Below are positions 16,526-23,447 of a stretch of DNA of 34,825 nt, piece after piece; positions within the stretch are counted from its first letter, which is position 1; each line of letters begins with the position of its first letter. Source of the DNA: an uncultured Alphaproteobacteria bacterium (lineage in GTDB: Bacteria; Pseudomonadota; Alphaproteobacteria; RF32; CAG-239). The position numbers were made by a program, and so were the translations under genes. Below the pieces are notes generated by a model. It was not told where the DNA came from and did not search any database. It was given only the letters and a program-made list of their open reading frames with translations. The stretch is from positions 1-34,825 of the forward strand of contig CALXLC010000011.1 in assembly GCA_944389095.1 (NCBI GenBank), read 5' to 3'.

Positions 16526-17224
16526 ATGGAAAATGTCTTTGTTTGGGCGGATTTTTCTTTGGGAATTTCTGCAGCCGCTCTGGTTTTGAATGCGGCATTG
16601 TTTGACGGGAAAAGACGGACACGCTTGGTTTGGCATGTGTTTGCAGCTGTGGCATTGGCTTTTGCGGGATACTGCAGTCTCAGATATATGACTGTTTCCG
16701 ACCGAGTGTATGAGTGTTTGTTGCCGGCAGTTGTTTTGGTTGCGGCGGCTGTGCTCTTCTGGATTTACAGACTATGTCGGCTGGGCATTGCTTATCGGGC
16801 GGATAGTTTGGAAAAAGCTGCCGTTTGGAGTATCGTTTTACTGTTTTCTTTGACAGCGATTGGTGTTGTCGGCGTCAAATCCAGTCTTTTTTATGGTGAT
16901 AACTATATCAGTTATCATGACGAAAAAGGAAGCCATATCGCCGGCAGTGTTCGTTTGACCAAGAACGGCGCTTCTTCCGTGATTGTGATTCCCAAGAGCG
17001 GTTTTGAAAAACGACTTGATGCGGAAGAAACGGAACTTTTGACGGACATGTTGTCGCTTGCGTTGGGTGAACAGGTTGTTTCGAAAGACTTTTCACTGCT
17101 GTTTAAGAACGGAAAAGTTTTTGATTTGGAATACGGTTCGCGGCGGCTGAAGGTCAGGGCTGAGAACGTGAAAAATCTGGCTCTTTTTCAGATGGAATTA
17201 TTTCTTGGAAGACAAGGACTTTAA
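16526..17224 (+). CDS. Hypothetical membrane protein with four N-terminal helices
   Basis: 232 residues from ATG 16526 (an in-frame GTG at 16481 falls in the probable promoter). Four hydrophobic segments are visible in the first half: F-S-L-G-I-S-A-A-A-L-V-L, H-V-F-A-A-V-A-L-A-F-A-G-Y, L-L-P-A-V-V-L-V-A-A-A-V-L-F and W-S-I-V-L-L-F-S-L-T-A-I. The second half, about 100 residues, is soluble and mixed alpha/beta. I do not recognise a family. No ribosome binding site is visible; the ATG follows AATAAGAATT. Between two terminators, so likely monocistronic. Confidence 0.7.
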   Translation: MENVFVWADFSLGISAAALVLNAALFDGKRRTRLVWHVFAAVALAFAGYCSLRYMTVSDRVYECLLPAVVLVAAAVLFWIYRLCRLGIAYRADSLEKAAVWSIVLLFSLTAIGVVGVKSSLFYGDNYISYHDEKGSHIAGSVRLTKNGASSVIVIPKSGFEKRLDAEETELLTDMLSLALGEQVVSKDFSLLFKNGKVFDLEYGSRRLKVRAENVKNLALFQMELFLGRQGL

Positions 17225-17228
17225 AAGC

Positions 17229-17261
17229 AAAAAGCGGAATCTCCGAAAGATTCCGCTTTTT
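17229..17261. terminator. Bidirectional terminator
   Basis: AAAAAGCGGAATCT (17229-17242) and AGATTCCGCTTTTT (17248-17261) are a perfect 14-pair stem with a 5-base loop. A run on one side and T run on the other allow it to end both convergent neighbours. Confidence 0.92.
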
Positions 17262-17280
17262 GGTTTAAGATTACAGATTG

Positions 17281-17580
17281 TTAATCGGTTATTTCCGCTT
17301 CGTAGGCATAAACAATCCGGGTGTCTTTGTCATCTTGTTCAACGCTCAGCTCACAAACCAAAAGTTTGTCAGCTTCCTGAAGACTGTCAATTATGTCTGC
17401 AGGAATGTCTTTTAACAGAATTTTATCTGTGTCATTGCGGCAGAGCATGCCGGATTGATTTTCAATGTCCAGGTTGAACGACGGGTCAACCGGCTCGCCG
17501 GGACGGACATACAGCAACAGCATGACTTCGTCTTCGTCGTTAATCAAAAAGTCGTAAGTTTCAAATTCTTCGGCGGACAT
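17281..17580 (-). CDS. Small acidic hypothetical protein
   Basis: 99 residues from ATG 17580-17578, highly acidic (many D and E). No known family recognised; no membrane segment or signal peptide. A longer frame from TTG at 17712 is possible on paper, but a good minus-strand promoter lies inside it at 17618-17645, and AAGG at 17596-17593 is 12 bases before 17580, so the shorter form is preferred. Another in-frame ATG at 17592 has AAGG directly against it and is less likely. Shares the bidirectional terminator with the membrane protein gene. Confidence 0.65.
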   Translation of the reverse strand: MSAEEFETYDFLINDEDEVMLLLYVRPGEPVDPSFNLDIENQSGMLCRNDTDKILLKDIPADIIDSLQEADKLLVCELSVEQDDKDTRIVYAYEAEITD

Positions 17581-17617
17581 TACTTTTTTCATCCTTAAAA
17601 TTTCTAAACGCGTTTTT

Positions 17618-17645
17618 ATGATATAACCGTCAGAAATAATTGCAA
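17618..17645 (-). promoter_or_regulatory. Promoter of the small acidic protein gene
   Basis: On the minus strand: TTGCAA (17645-17640), 16-base spacer, TATCAT (17623-17618). Start near 17611 would give a leader of about 30 bases. Confidence 0.6.
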
Positions 17646-17810
17646 GCTTTATTCCCATATTATTAAAGGCCGCCTCAATAGTATCTGGGGGAAGCAATGA
17701 GACGGCCCGCAAAACTTATCAGCTAAGTTTGTAATTTGATGATAACGGGTAAAAGTTGAAGAAATGTTAACAGGTTTGATTATTCGGATGAAATTTGCGG
17801 TAAAAGCGAT

Positions 17811-17827
17811 TATACTTCGGCAGTATA
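17811..17827. repeat. Short inverted repeat next to a ribosome site
   Basis: TATACT (17811-17816) and AGTATA (17822-17827) are perfect reverse complements around TCGGC and lie directly before AAGGAGG. It may be a small mRNA stem or a binding site that controls the HEMTH membrane protein gene. Confidence 0.5.
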
Positions 17828-17839
17828 AGGAGGCGGACT

Positions 17840-18520
17840 ATGCGTGCACTTGACAAATTGATTGAATTGTTTAAATGGCCGGTTGCCGTTTATATGTTGT
17901 TGTCGCTGCCGGCGTATTTGCAGTCGCTGTCTTATTTTAATTTTATGAATATTCGCTATATTGTTTTATTCGGCGGTTTTTTTCTGTTTTTTATCTCCCG
18001 CAGCATGATGGACGGTTCGGTTAAGACAAATATGGAAATCGCCGCGCATGAAATGACGCATGCTTTTTTTGCGTTGTTGACGCTGCATAAAGTTCAGGGA
18101 ATCCGTGTCGAAGGGGATAATTCCGGCGGCAATATGTCTTTTGAAGGCGAGGGAAACTGGCTGATTGTGATTGCTCCGTATTTTTTCCCGCTGTTCGGGT
18201 TCTTTTTTATGATTATTATTTCCTTTTTTGTGAGTATGACCAATACGCATTTGCTGATTAACGGCATTATGGGCTTTTTTATCGGCTATCATCTTGATAC
18301 GGTCGGCTCGCAGATTCATGAGAAGCAGACCGATTTGCCAAAGGTTTCTTATAAATTTTGCGCCATGTTTTTGCCGTCGGCGAATCTGCTGATGCTGGGG
18401 GCGATGCTGGCTTTTAACACTCAGGGCTGGAGCGGCGTTTCCAAATATTGGAATTTAATCGGCTATCTGAACGGCCGCAATTTTGACTGGGTCAACCGGA
18501 TGTTAGGCAATTTGTTCTAA
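17840..18520 (+). CDS. Membrane metalloprotease-like protein (HEMTH)
   Basis: 226 residues. H70-E-M-T-H74 is a zinc-binding HExxH motif placed just after a transmembrane segment, as in site-2-type M50/M50B peptidases. Hydrophobic segments lie at about 13-30, 40-55, 108-130, 135-150 and 170-190. A further H-L-D-T segment near 151-154 could provide a third ligand, but this is a guess. The N-P-D-G-type motif of classic site-2 proteases is not evident, so catalytic activity is uncertain. Very strong AAGGAGG at 17827-17833. Its last 18 bases overlap the tail of the convergent ldcA-like gene. Confidence 0.7.
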   Translation: MRALDKLIELFKWPVAVYMLLSLPAYLQSLSYFNFMNIRYIVLFGGFFLFFISRSMMDGSVKTNMEIAAHEMTHAFFALLTLHKVQGIRVEGDNSGGNMSFEGEGNWLIVIAPYFFPLFGFFFMIIISFFVSMTNTHLLINGIMGFFIGYHLDTVGSQIHEKQTDLPKVSYKFCAMFLPSANLLMLGAMLAFNTQGWSGVSKYWNLIGYLNGRNFDWVNRMLGNLF

Positions 18521-19402
18521 AACGATGGCATCGGCGTCAAGACGGTAGCGGATGCCGCAGGGCAGGACGCACCGGCGCGGAAAGTGTCCGAATGGAAAGT
18601 CTTTGATTACCGGAATATCAATGTTTTGGGCAAAAGCGTCAATCACTTCGTTAACCGTACCGTGTGTATCGGCGTTTGAGGTGCATTCGCTGAACCGGCC
18701 GAAAATAATTCCTTTAACGTCGCCAAAATCAGGGTGCATTTTAAGTTGCGTCAGCATCTGGTCTATTTTATAAGGCGGTTCACATTCGTCTTCAATCAGC
18801 AGCAGCGTCTCTTTTAGGGAAGGGAAATAAGGCGTTCCCTGCAGTTGCGTGATACAGCTCAGACATTCTCCGAGTAAAATTCCTTCCGCTGAGCCGCCGT
18901 TGAGGGTTTGTCCTTCGCTACAGCGGAATTTTTTTCCTGACAGAATATTTTGCAGGCTTTGGCTGACCAGTGGGTGGATGGTCCGGCCGCGAAATTCGTA
19001 TTCCAGGGAAATGCCGGTAACGAAGGGTTGCCCGGTTTGAGCATAAATTCCCAACTGTAAGGTTGTCGAATCGCTGAAACCGAAAATCGGTTTGGGATTG
19101 GCACGAATTACTTCGTAGTCCAGCAAAGGCAGAAGTCTCAGTGAACTTGCTCCGCCGTGTGCGGCAAAGAGGGCCTTGATTTGCGGATTGCGATACATGT
19201 CCATGATGTCGCGGGCTTTTTCCGTATCCGAATTTGGAGTCAGCCGGAGGCCGGTCAGCGCAGTAGGTGCCAAAACGGTTTTTAGTCCCAATGCGTGAAG
19301 ATATTCAAGCGGGGCGTCCAAATTCAGGCTGCTTTTTTCCGACAATACAATTGACGGTGAAATGATGCCGACAGTGTCTCCGGGAGTTAAAAGGCTGTTC
19401 AT
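18503..19402 (-). CDS. ldcA: LD-carboxypeptidase, LdcA/MccF type (peptidase S66)
   Basis: 299 residues. Enzymes of this family act in the cytosol and remove the terminal D-Ala from murein tetrapeptides during peptidoglycan recycling; relatives (MccF) cleave microcin C. A Ser-Glu-His triad can be placed: S110 in G-F-S-D-S-T, E202 in L-L-I-E-D-E and H271 in F-G-H-F-P-R-R. The usual R-G-G-Y-G before R-L-L-P is A-H-G-G-A-S here. The ATG follows the stop of the upstream Mur ligase gene without a gap, so the two are one operon. Family certain, substrate inferred from context. Confidence 0.88.
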   Translation of the reverse strand: MNSLLTPGDTVGIISPSIVLSEKSSLNLDAPLEYLHALGLKTVLAPTALTGLRLTPNSDTEKARDIMDMYRNPQIKALFAAHGGASSLRLLPLLDYEVIRANPKPIFGFSDSTTLQLGIYAQTGQPFVTGISLEYEFRGRTIHPLVSQSLQNILSGKKFRCSEGQTLNGGSAEGILLGECLSCITQLQGTPYFPSLKETLLLIEDECEPPYKIDQMLTQLKMHPDFGDVKGIIFGRFSECTSNADTHGTVNEVIDAFAQNIDIPVIKDFPFGHFPRRCVLPCGIRYRLDADAIVLEQIA

Positions 19403-20764
19403 TCAGAGCTCCCTGACCAATTGTGCGCTGAAGTCAGGCAGGGAATTGTCGTGAGCCCCCATAATGACAATCCGGTCGCCGGGCCGGGCGTTGGCAAGAA
19501 TGAATTTGCGGGTTTCTTCCCGTCCGGGAATGAAGAAAGCCTGAGAGTGACCGTTTTCTTTAATTTTATTAATGATATTGGCGGAACTGATACCGACATC
19601 CTGCGGGGTCAGTTCATAAATTTCCTGCATGATGATAATGTCTTCCGGCGAAAGAACACGGGCAACGGCTTCGGCTACTTCATCACCGGTATTCACGGCC
19701 GAGAAAGGCGTATGCGGCTGATAATAGGCAATAACCCGTCCCGGATAGTCTTTGACTGCAGACAGAGACGCTTCTATTTTGCTGGGGTTGTGGGCAAAAT
19801 CGTTAAAGACAGAGATGCCGTTGGTCGTTCCCATGGCTTCCAGCCGGCGTTTGATGCCGCTGAAACCTTCCAAGGCTTTTGCGGCGTCAAATTTATCTAT
19901 TCCGAGCATCATGCAGGCGGAAATGGCCGCCAGCACGTTGGCAACGTTGAATTTTCCCAACAAATTGAGGCGAAAACTCCGGCCGTCTATTGAGTAATTG
20001 ATGCCATGATCAACCGCTTTGATGTTGTATGCAAAAATATCAGCCTGCGAATCCTTGAGAGAAAAACTGAAAGTTTTTTTGGACGATTTAAGTTTTTTGG
20101 TCAGCGGGCAGTCATAGTTAACAATCAGAGCATGTTGGACGTGCGATGCAAAAGTGCTGAAATATTCCACCAGTTTTTCCATGCTGGTATGGTCGTGCGA
20201 AATGTTATTGACAATTCCGATGTAGGGAAAATATTTGCAAATGGAACCGTCGCTTTCGTCAGCTTCAATAACACAAATGTCGCTTTCGTTGTAAATGTAG
20301 TTGGGCAATCCCGGTTGGTCTTGATAATTGCGGAGCATGCCGCCGTTTATCATGCAGGGCTTGAGGCCGAGGCGGTCAAGAATATAACCGATCATGGCCG
20401 TTGTTGTCGTTTTTCCCGCAGTGCCGCCGACGGCAATGCCGTGTGCGTATTGAGAAAAAATTTCCTGCAACAGATCAGAGCGTCTTTTGATCGGAATATG
20501 GCGGGCGCGCGCCGCTTTGATGTCGGGATTGTTTTCGTCAATGGCGGCGGAGGCAACCAGACATTCCATGTCGGCGGTGATGCCGCTGCCGTCCTGAGGG
20601 ATGATGTTCAGGCCGACGCTTTCCAAAGCGCGGCGGTTGGACTGGTCGATGCCGATGTCAAAGCTGTGATCGGAGCCGTAAACCTGATATCCTTTTTTTA
20701 TCATAATTTGTTCAAGAGGGCTGATACCGTTTCCTGAAGCCCCGATGAAAGCTATTTTTTTCAT
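19403..20764 (-). CDS. mpl: Divergent Mur ligase of the MurC/Mpl type
   Basis: 453 residues, three-domain Mur ligase. MurC adds L-Ala to UDP-MurNAc; Mpl reattaches recovered tripeptide. ATP loop G-G-T-A-G-K-T-T-T-T lies at about residue 113, and E-A-D-E-S-D-G-S with N-N-I-S-H-D-H follow. C-terminal part: R-R-L-E and N-D-F-A-H-N-P-S-K-I. Two residues usual in MurC and Mpl differ: GTHGKTTT reads GTAGKTTT, and AHHP reads AHNP. The symbol mpl is suggested only by the directly following ldcA gene; the central motif looks more like MurC. A new specificity is possible. GAGGAC stands ten bases before the ATG. Confidence 0.7.
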   Translation of the reverse strand: MKKIAFIGASGNGISPLEQIMIKKGYQVYGSDHSFDIGIDQSNRRALESVGLNIIPQDGSGITADMECLVASAAIDENNPDIKAARARHIPIKRRSDLLQEIFSQYAHGIAVGGTAGKTTTTAMIGYILDRLGLKPCMINGGMLRNYQDQPGLPNYIYNESDICVIEADESDGSICKYFPYIGIVNNISHDHTSMEKLVEYFSTFASHVQHALIVNYDCPLTKKLKSSKKTFSFSLKDSQADIFAYNIKAVDHGINYSIDGRSFRLNLLGKFNVANVLAAISACMMLGIDKFDAAKALEGFSGIKRRLEAMGTTNGISVFNDFAHNPSKIEASLSAVKDYPGRVIAYYQPHTPFSAVNTGDEVAEAVARVLSPEDIIIMQEIYELTPQDVGISSANIINKIKENGHSQAFFIPGREETRKFILANARPGDRIVIMGAHDNSLPDFSAQLVREL

Positions 20765-20794
20765 TTTTTTAACGTCCTCGGTTGTTTTTATCGT

Positions 20795-21625
20795 TTATAA
20801 AGCATCGAGCGTTTGTTTTTCAACGTTTCGCAGGATTTTTAAATTTTTATAGTCGATTACTATATAACTTTTTCCGTCGCCGTCAACATTTACGGCCAAA
20901 GCAGCCCCAACATCTTTGTTGTCAAACGTGGAATACAAAACGGCGGTGCCGCTTTGAAGCTGGCTCAGAAAATCGGGGTTGCCTATCGGCGCGCGTTCTT
21001 TTATAACGGCGGGGCGGCCGCGTTCATCCTGCGTTTGTATTTCTATTTCGGCCGGTGTAAAAAATTCCTGAGCATTGCCGTATTTTTTGGCAAGCAGGTC
21101 GGAATAAATGTTGTAAAGACGCATGACTTTTGAGGCGTCCGGCGTATCTTGCTGCGGCGTGCTGTAAGCGATAATCCGCCATAATTTGTCTTCTTCTCCG
21201 AAGGTCAGGTTAACCTGATCAAAGTCGGCGATGCTTTTGGGCAGGCGCTGTGCCGAAAAACTGTTGACGTAGTCTTTTTCTTCTATCGGCGTCAGCTCAA
21301 CGCCCTGGGTTTTGATTTGTTCGGCGGTGGCGCCCCAAACCAATCCAAAGGGGGCGGCATTGGCTTGTGCGGCTATCGGCGATTGGGCGGCTGAATGACG
21401 CTGGCGGCGCAGTTTGGGAAAGTTTTGCTGACGGAGATTTTGCGGTTTGGCATCCAGCAGTTTTCGGGCGGCATCCTGCGCGTTTTCAACAGCTTCTTCA
21501 TCAGCCGGAAGCTCGGCGTCGCCGCTGATGAGGATATCCCGGGAGAGGGTTCCGGAAGACTGGGCGGCGGCATCGGAAATCGCCGCCAATGAAAAGAGAA
21601 GTGTGAACAATAAAACTTTTTTCAT
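20795..21625 (-). CDS. Exported protein of unknown function
   Basis: 276 residues with a clear Sec signal peptide (M-K-K-V-L-L-F-T-L-L-F-S-L-A-A-I, likely cut after A-D-A-A-A near residue 21). Residues about 22-85 are polar and Ala/Gln-rich, then comes a domain starting F-G-L-V-W-G-A-T and holding L-T-F-G-E-E-D-K-L-W-R-I, with a final Y-I-V-I-D-Y-K-N-L. I do not recognise the domain. AAGGAAAA precedes the ATG. First gene of a probable operon with the Mur ligase (30-base gap) and ldcA, and divergent from the TetR-type gene, so the shared operator may control it too. Likely periplasmic. Confidence 0.75.
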   Translation of the reverse strand: MKKVLLFTLLFSLAAISDAAAQSSGTLSRDILISGDAELPADEEAVENAQDAARKLLDAKPQNLRQQNFPKLRRQRHSAAQSPIAAQANAAPFGLVWGATAEQIKTQGVELTPIEEKDYVNSFSAQRLPKSIADFDQVNLTFGEEDKLWRIIAYSTPQQDTPDASKVMRLYNIYSDLLAKKYGNAQEFFTPAEIEIQTQDERGRPAVIKERAPIGNPDFLSQLQSGTAVLYSTFDNKDVGAALAVNVDGDGKSYIVIDYKNLKILRNVEKQTLDAL

Positions 21626-21654
21626 GTTTTTTTCCTTGCCTGCAAAAAATTAAA

Positions 21655-21683
21655 TTGAACAGTGTTCAGGTTTTGATTATTAT
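21655..21683 (+). promoter_or_regulatory. Promoter of the TetR-type gene
   Basis: TTGAAC (21655-21660), 17-base spacer, TATTAT (21678-21683). The -35 lies inside the palindrome at 21656-21668. An overlapping TATAAT at 21681-21686 has a less good spacing of 20. Confidence 0.55.
21656..21668. promoter_or_regulatory. Likely operator of the TetR-type regulator
   Basis: Perfect palindrome TGAAC-AGT-GTTCA in the 127-base divergent region. Size, symmetry and place over the -35 box fit a TetR-family operator. It could repress both the regulator and the divergent exported-protein operon. Confidence 0.7.
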
Positions 21684-21752
21684 AATGGCTAATTGCAAAT
21701 ATTTTATTAAATAATTAACCCATCTTTTTTTCAAGACAACAGGGTATCACAG

Positions 21753-22376
21753 ATGGATGAACGGGATTTGAGGCTGAAGGCTTTTGTTAAAGAAAAAGTA
21801 CGTGCCGGGCTGATGGAAACGGGGCGGCGGCTGGTGGTGGAAAAAGGCGTCGATTTTCTGACCGCGCGCAAACTTTCGGAAGCTTCCGGCGTATCGGTGG
21901 GAACCATCTATAATTTGTTTGCCACAATGGAGCAGTTTATTGAGGCGCAGAATATGCAGACGTTGGACGAGGTGTTTGAGCTGATGTCCATGGTTATTGA
22001 AGACGCCAACCCATATATCAATATCAGCCGGTATGTCGATGCGTTCAGCGGTTTTGTCCTCAATAACGGCAATTTGTGGCAGCTGTTGTTCCGCGATCAT
22101 TTGTTCAGAACGCAGGCCGGACGTTCTTTTGCCTACAGCCGAAAGATTAAACGAATCGAGAAACTTATTGACCGGCAGCTGGAAAAGATGTTTGACAGGT
22201 TGTCTTATAAGGAACGGCGTTTGTCGGCCAAGGTTTTGGAAATGTCATTGTTCGCGCTGAGCGGTTTTTTGGCGGGGAATGTCTGGGATGATTTGCGTGA
22301 TGTTAACAAAAGAAATATCAGCGGTCTGCTGCTGAATACCTATCTGGCCGGTCTGGCAACGTTGAAAAAGGGATAA
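21753..22376 (+). CDS. TetR/AcrR family transcriptional regulator
   Basis: 207 residues. The N-terminal helix-turn-helix domain covers about residues 12-65: G-R-R-L-V-V-E-K-G-V-D-F-L-T-A-R-K-L-S-E-A-S-G-V-S-V-G-T-I-Y-N-L-F. The remaining helical part is the ligand and dimer domain; its ligand cannot be told. A palindrome at 21656-21668 overlaps the promoter, suggesting self-repression. The next gene, a HExxH membrane protein, starts three bases after the stop, so the two are co-transcribed. AGGG at 21740-21743 is a modest ribosome site. Confidence 0.9.
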   Translation: MDERDLRLKAFVKEKVRAGLMETGRRLVVEKGVDFLTARKLSEASGVSVGTIYNLFATMEQFIEAQNMQTLDEVFELMSMVIEDANPYINISRYVDAFSGFVLNNGNLWQLLFRDHLFRTQAGRSFAYSRKIKRIEKLIDRQLEKMFDRLSYKERRLSAKVLEMSLFALSGFLAGNVWDDLRDVNKRNISGLLLNTYLAGLATLKKG

Positions 22377-22379
22377 AAA

Positions 22380-22931
22380 ATGCTGTACGATGTTTATTAT
22401 AAATTTTTGAGCATTATTAACAGTCCCGAGTTTTTAAGGGGATTTTTTGATAACCGGTTTTATCTGATTTTGCTGGTTATATTGCTGATGCGGGTGAAAT
22501 ATGCCACCTATCAGAGCATGTGGCTGAGCGCTCTGGTCAATATTCCGGGAACGGTGCTGCATGAGGCGATGCATTATCTGGTGGGGATGATTTTGAATGC
22601 CCGTCCCTGCAATTTTACTCTGCTGCCCCGGCGCGGCGAGGACGGTTCCTATGTTATGGGAAGCGTTGCTTTTCGTAATGTGACTTTTTATAATGCGGTT
22701 CCGTCGGCCATGGCGCCGTTATTGCTGCTGCCCATCGGTTTTTATATCAATCGTTATGTTTTGCCGCAGCTGCCTCCGACTTTTTTTAATTATGTCGTTT
22801 ATGTGCTGCTGCAAACCATTATTATTGAAAATGCCGTGCCGTCCGGTGCCGATTTCAGGGTGGCAGGCATGTATGTGACGGGAATTCTGCTGTACGGTTT
22901 TGTTTTTTTGTCGTTGTTTTTGATGTTGTAA
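22380..22931 (+). CDS. Membrane metalloprotease-like protein (HEAMH)
   Basis: 183 residues. H61-E-A-M-H65 sits in a hydrophobic helix after V-N-I-P-G-T-V-L. Other membrane segments lie at about 27-38, 105-123, 130-148 and 162-183. Late in the protein, N-A-V-P-S-G-A-D-F resembles the N-x-x-P-x-x-D element that completes the active site of M50 peptidases. Length is short for a full protease. It follows the TetR-type gene by three bases, so it is probably the regulated target. A second HExxH membrane protein lies at 17840; the two do not look close in sequence. Confidence 0.7.
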   Translation: MLYDVYYKFLSIINSPEFLRGFFDNRFYLILLVILLMRVKYATYQSMWLSALVNIPGTVLHEAMHYLVGMILNARPCNFTLLPRRGEDGSYVMGSVAFRNVTFYNAVPSAMAPLLLLPIGFYINRYVLPQLPPTFFNYVVYVLLQTIIIENAVPSGADFRVAGMYVTGILLYGFVFLSLFLML

Positions 22932-22933
22932 AA

Positions 22934-22962
22934 AAAATCCGCCTTCAGGCGGATTTTCTTTG
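22934..22962. terminator. Bidirectional terminator
   Basis: AAAATCCGCC (22934-22943), loop TTCA, GGCGGATTTT (22948-22957): perfect 10-pair stem with A run and T run at its sides. Serves the HEAMH gene and the convergent lipoprotein gene. Confidence 0.9.
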
Positions 22963-23229
22963 TTATTTATTCGGTTCGGAAACCGGTGTCGCCGGCCGCT
23001 GCATCATCAGGGGCATTTCCTGTTTTTTGCCTTTGACTTCCAGTTGAGGATTAACGAAAGCGGTTGAACCTTTTTCGTAAAAATAAAATTCGCGGCGGAT
23101 ATTGGTCTTGTCTTGGATGGAGAGCTCATTCCATTCTTTTTCCGTCATGCCGTAAGGGTAAGTTTCCTTCGGCTGGCCGGCACAGGCGCCGACCAGAGCA
23201 ACCAAACCAAGCATAAGAATTTTTTTCAT
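22963..23229 (-). CDS. Small lipoprotein
   Basis: 88 residues. A signal peptide ends in the lipobox L-V-G-A-C (Cys16), so the mature protein should be a lipid-anchored polypeptide of about 73 residues in the envelope. A short motif G-M-T-E-K-E-W-N-E-L is followed by a polar, Pro-rich tail. No family recognised. AAGGAG precedes the ATG. Divergent from the pyrophosphatase gene. Confidence 0.8.
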   Translation of the reverse strand: MKKILMLGLVALVGACAGQPKETYPYGMTEKEWNELSIQDKTNIRREFYFYEKGSTAFVNPQLEVKGKKQEMPLMMQRPATPVSEPNK

Positions 23230-23311
23230 TTGATGCTCCTTTCTGTTTAAATTTTTACTGAAACACAGTATAGCACGATTTCTGCGGCCGGGCTACATGA
23301 TTATCCGGTTA

Positions 23312-23317
23312 TTGACA
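23312..23317 (+). promoter_or_regulatory. Possible -35 box upstream of the pyrophosphatase gene
   Basis: Consensus TTGACA. No clean -10 at the normal distance; GATTCT stands 19 bases later inside the inverted repeat GATTC-TTTA-GAATC (23337-23350), which might be a regulator site. Confidence 0.35.
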
Positions 23318-23366
23318 ATATTTATCGGACTTAACCGATTCTTTAGAATCTCGGAGTAGGATACCG

Positions 23367-23414
23367 GCATAACAGACTTCTGCCGCGGGCTGTACGGCCG
23401 GCGGCGTGTTATGC
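23367..23414 (+). promoter_or_regulatory. Stable hairpin in the leader of the pyrophosphatase gene
   Basis: Outer stem GCATAACA (23367-23374) with TGTTATGC (23407-23414), eight perfect pairs. Inner stem GCCGC (23382-23386) with GCGGC (23401-23405), then GGC/GCC around a 6-base loop. A seven-base bulge (23375-23381) lies on the 5' side only. No T run follows, so it is not a simple terminator; it ends about 20 bases before the ribosome site. Confidence 0.7.
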
Positions 23415-23447
23415 AAATTTATGGATTAACAACAAGGGAATCGACAG

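Noticed and set aside
17581..17712. Longer form of the small acidic protein from TTG
   Set aside because: Contains the likely promoter and has no ribosome site.
20006..20737. 243-codon plus-strand frame
   Set aside because: Antisense shadow of the Mur ligase gene.
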